Origin: Lachnospiraceae bacterium
GTDB lineage: Bacteria; Bacillota_A; Clostridia; Lachnospirales; Lachnospiraceae
Assembly: GCA_017416505.1 (NCBI GenBank)
Contig: JAFQCI010000076.1
Span: 1-64,000, forward strand
DNA length: 64,000 bases
Direction of reading: 5' to 3'
Position 1 is the first letter of the stretch; every line of letters begins with the position of its first letter. Below the pieces are notes generated by a model that saw only the letters and a list, made by a program, of their open reading frames with translations, did not search any database and had not been told where the DNA came from. A program made the position numbers and the translations under genes. Of the stretch, positions 62,081-64,000 are shown in pieces.

Positions 62081-62473
62081 ATGATGAAGGATATTAATTA
62101 TGATGAAGTTTTAATGAATTATGCAAAAGAGGTCATGAAAAATGCCTATTCACCATATTCCCACTTTCAGGTAGGTGCAGCATTGCTGACTGGTAAAGGT
62201 ACCGTTTATACGGGATGTAATGTAGAAAATTCTTCCTTTGGTGCGACCATTTGTGCTGAGCGAAATGCCATTTTTCAAGCCATAGCAAATGGTGAGCAGG
62301 ATTTTGTCAAAATCGCAATTTATTGCTCAGAAAACAGATTTCCCATACCTTGTGGAATGTGCCTTCAGGTAATGCAGGAATTTAATGACGACATTGAAAT
62401 TATTTTATCGGACCATACTTCCATCAAAAAATACAAATTAAAAGATTTTTTACCAATTCAATTTAAGTTATAA
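62081..62473 (+). CDS. cdd: Cytidine deaminase
   Basis: The 130-residue zinc enzyme deaminates cytidine and deoxycytidine. The CAE motif (C58, A59, E60) and PCGMC (C91, C94) give the zinc site; NVENSSFG binds ribose. GAAGGG at 62065-62070 selects ATG 62081 or 62084; the reading frame is open from 62021 inside the palindrome, which is not a real start. Confidence 0.94.
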   Translation: MMKDINYDEVLMNYAKEVMKNAYSPYSHFQVGAALLTGKGTVYTGCNVENSSFGATICAERNAIFQAIANGEQDFVKIAIYCSENRFPIPCGMCLQVMQEFNDDIEIILSDHTSIKKYKLKDFLPIQFKL

Positions 62474-62528
62474 TCAAGCATGTTAGCGAAAAATAAACTT
62501 TTATAGTAAAGTACAAAGGAGTTTTTTG

Positions 62529-64000
62529 ATGAGTACAAAAAAATCGAAAAATAATTTTATGATACAAGGCTCAATATTAGCCATTGCATCTGTATTGGTT
62601 CGGTTAATCGGCGTTGTATACAGGGTACCGCTTACTAATATCATTGGAGATGAAGGTATTAGTAATTATCAAAACGCATATAATGCATATAGTATTATCT
62701 TAATCGTATCGTCTTATAGTCTGCCATTGGCAATTTCCAAAACCATCAGTGTACGTTTGGACAATAAAGAGTATAAAAATGCTGACCGAATTTTCAAGGC
62801 ATCTTTATTATATGCAGTAGTAGTAGGTGGACTGGCAGCTATTTTATGTTATGCCTTTGCACCTGTAATTGCACCGAATGCAAGTAGTGTATTGCCACTT
62901 AGATTATTGGCACCAACTATTTTCTTATGTGCTATATTAAGTGTATTCCGTGGTTATTTCCAGGGACACCAGACTATGATTCCAACATCCATATCCCAAA
63001 TCGTGGAGCAAATCATAAATGCCATTATTTCTGTATTAGCAGCCTATCTTTTGGTGCGTTCTTACAAAGCGGCAGATGATTATGATAATGTATATATTTA
63101 CGGTGCTGCTGGCGGAGTTCTTGGTACCGGTGCCGGTGTAATTGCAGGTCTGATTTTTATGGTATTTGTTTTTATGCTTTACCGTAACATTAGATTAAAG
63201 AAAATCAAACGGGATAAGAGCAAAAATATCATGTCATATGGCACAATTATTCGTATTTTAGTCCTTACAGTAACTCCTGTAATTATCAGTGCAGTATTAA
63301 ATAATTGTACGAACTATATTGAAAATAAAATGTTTTTCTCCGTAACCTCAACCTTAGGCTACGATGAAGCTGTTGCAAAACAAATGCACGGTGTATATGC
63401 CGGTAAATATTCCATGTTTGTTCACTTACCAACAGGAATTGCCACCGCATTGGCAAGTTCCATGATACCAAGCATTTCTGTTTCCTTTGCAAAAAATGAT
63501 TTGAACGAAACAAGAAAAAAAGCCGGAGCAGTAATTAAATTTGTTTCTATTATTGCATTTCCATCTATGATAGGGCTTTCTGTTTTATCCGGTCCGATTA
63601 TGCAATTAATTTTCCATGATTCCAGCAAGCTTGCTTCCAATTTACTGCTTTATGGTTCCTGTATTATTATTGTATACTCACTTTCTTCCATCACTACCTC
63701 TGTATTACAGGGTATTGACCGATTGTATGTGCCAATGAAGCATTGTGCTATTTCCTTGGTACTTTATGTTATTACGACCTACGTTGTATTACGATATTTC
63801 GAATGGTCCATTTATGGATTGATTGTTTCCATGTTCCTTTTTGGAGCCAATAACACGATTTTGAATTTTATTTCCATTAAAAAATATTTAAATTATAAAC
63901 AGGAAAAGAAAAACACTTTCTTTGTTCCGCTTGTTTCGGCTATTGGCATGGGAATCATGGTATTCGGTATTTACCAACTTACTCACCTTGCTTTCCATTC
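62529..64000 (+). CDS. SpoVB/MurJ-type oligosaccharide flippase, 3' end outside window
   Basis: The frame from ATG 62529 is open to the window end (490 codons). AAAGGAG precedes it. The product is a many-helix MATE/MOP-type lipid flippase: ILAIASVLVRLIGVVYRVPLTNIIGDEGI at the start and FRGYFQGHQTMIPTSISQIVEQI as in SpoVB/Wzx/MurJ relatives. Candidate roles are peptidoglycan precursor export or spore cortex formation. At least 12 helices can be counted. Confidence 0.88.
   Translation, partial: MSTKKSKNNFMIQGSILAIASVLVRLIGVVYRVPLTNIIGDEGISNYQNAYNAYSIILIVSSYSLPLAISKTISVRLDNKEYKNADRIFKASLLYAVVVGGLAAILCYAFAPVIAPNASSVLPLRLLAPTIFLCAILSVFRGYFQGHQTMIPTSISQIVEQIINAIISVLAAYLLVRSYKAADDYDNVYIYGAAGGVLGTGAGVIAGLIFMVFVFMLYRNIRLKKIKRDKSKNIMSYGTIIRILVLTVTPVIISAVLNNCTNYIENKMFFSVTSTLGYDEAVAKQMHGVYAGKYSMFVHLPTGIATALASSMIPSISVSFAKNDLNETRKKAGAVIKFVSIIAFPSMIGLSVLSGPIMQLIFHDSSKLASNLLLYGSCIIIVYSLSSITTSVLQGIDRLYVPMKHCAISLVLYVITTYVVLRYFEWSIYGLIVSMFLFGANNTILNFISIKKYLNYKQEKKNTFFVPLVSAIGMGIMVFGIYQLTHLAFH

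Overview
The window is low-GC chromosomal DNA from a spore-forming member of Clostridia, most likely Lachnospiraceae. The support is the gene content and order: TIGR03960/TIGR03936 radical SAM proteins beside RNase E/G, a short HisG with HisZ, a HisF-like barrel fused to HisIE, spoIVA, yqfC-yqfD-phoH-ybeY, and a FliK-like/FlhX pair between rnhB and yraN. Almost all genes lie on the + strand. Assignment below family level is not supported.

Layout. 1-8484: walJ-like hydrolase, ACT/UPF0210 pair, radical SAM pair, RNase G-like protein, RACo-like ferredoxin/ASKHA protein. 8485-13420: accessory island with a HipA-like kinase plus a DUF2442/HTH partner, an HTH plus ImmA/IrrE metalloprotease pair, a peptide deformylase remnant, a transglutaminase-like protein and a small membrane protein. 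13473-22172: SRP and translation operon (ylxM, ffh, rpsP, khpA, rimM, trmD, DEAD helicase), then rplS, two signal peptidases around rbgA, and rnhB. 22242-31672: FliK-like protein with a large internal repeat array, FlhX, yraN, pgeF, DUF512 radical SAM protein, der, plsY, gpsA. 31686-37573: punA, two paralogous zinc-ribbon membrane proteins, spoIVA, and a minus-strand AAA-ATPase-like gene that looks shortened. 38095-46795: small alarmone synthetase, rRNA modification enzymes, HAD phosphatase, YgiQ, SDR, RluA-type synthase, recU. 46921-52269: histidine genes hisZ-hisG-hisD-hisB and a HisF-like/HisIE fusion; hisA, hisH, hisC and a normal hisF are not in the window. 52372-64000: a 41-residue membrane peptide, alaS, CapA-like protein, rpsU, YdcF-like protein, yqfC-yqfD-phoH-ybeY, DUF3048 lipoprotein, cdd, and a SpoVB/MurJ-type flippase cut by the window end.

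The least ordinary content is between and inside these conserved genes. A 143-bp palindromic element with terminal inverted repeats occurs twice (1-140 and 37676-37818), one copy flanked by an 8-bp direct repeat. A 33-bp solo form sits at 41045-41077 with a near-perfect 8-bp direct repeat, and a looser relative at 62001-62050. A second MITE-like element (19164-19307) lies just after rplS, and its flanking repeat includes the rplS stop codon. Other notable items are the HipA-like kinase with a DUF2442/HTH partner, the HisF-like domain that keeps both catalytic aspartates but lacks loop 1, the FliK repeat array, the spoIVA ribosome-binding site buried in a long hairpin, and a terminator whose loop carries the -35 box of the his promoter.

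No tRNA, rRNA, CRISPR array or complete insertion sequence was recognised. Starts were moved from the longest reading frame wherever a Shine-Dalgarno site and family alignment favoured an internal start.
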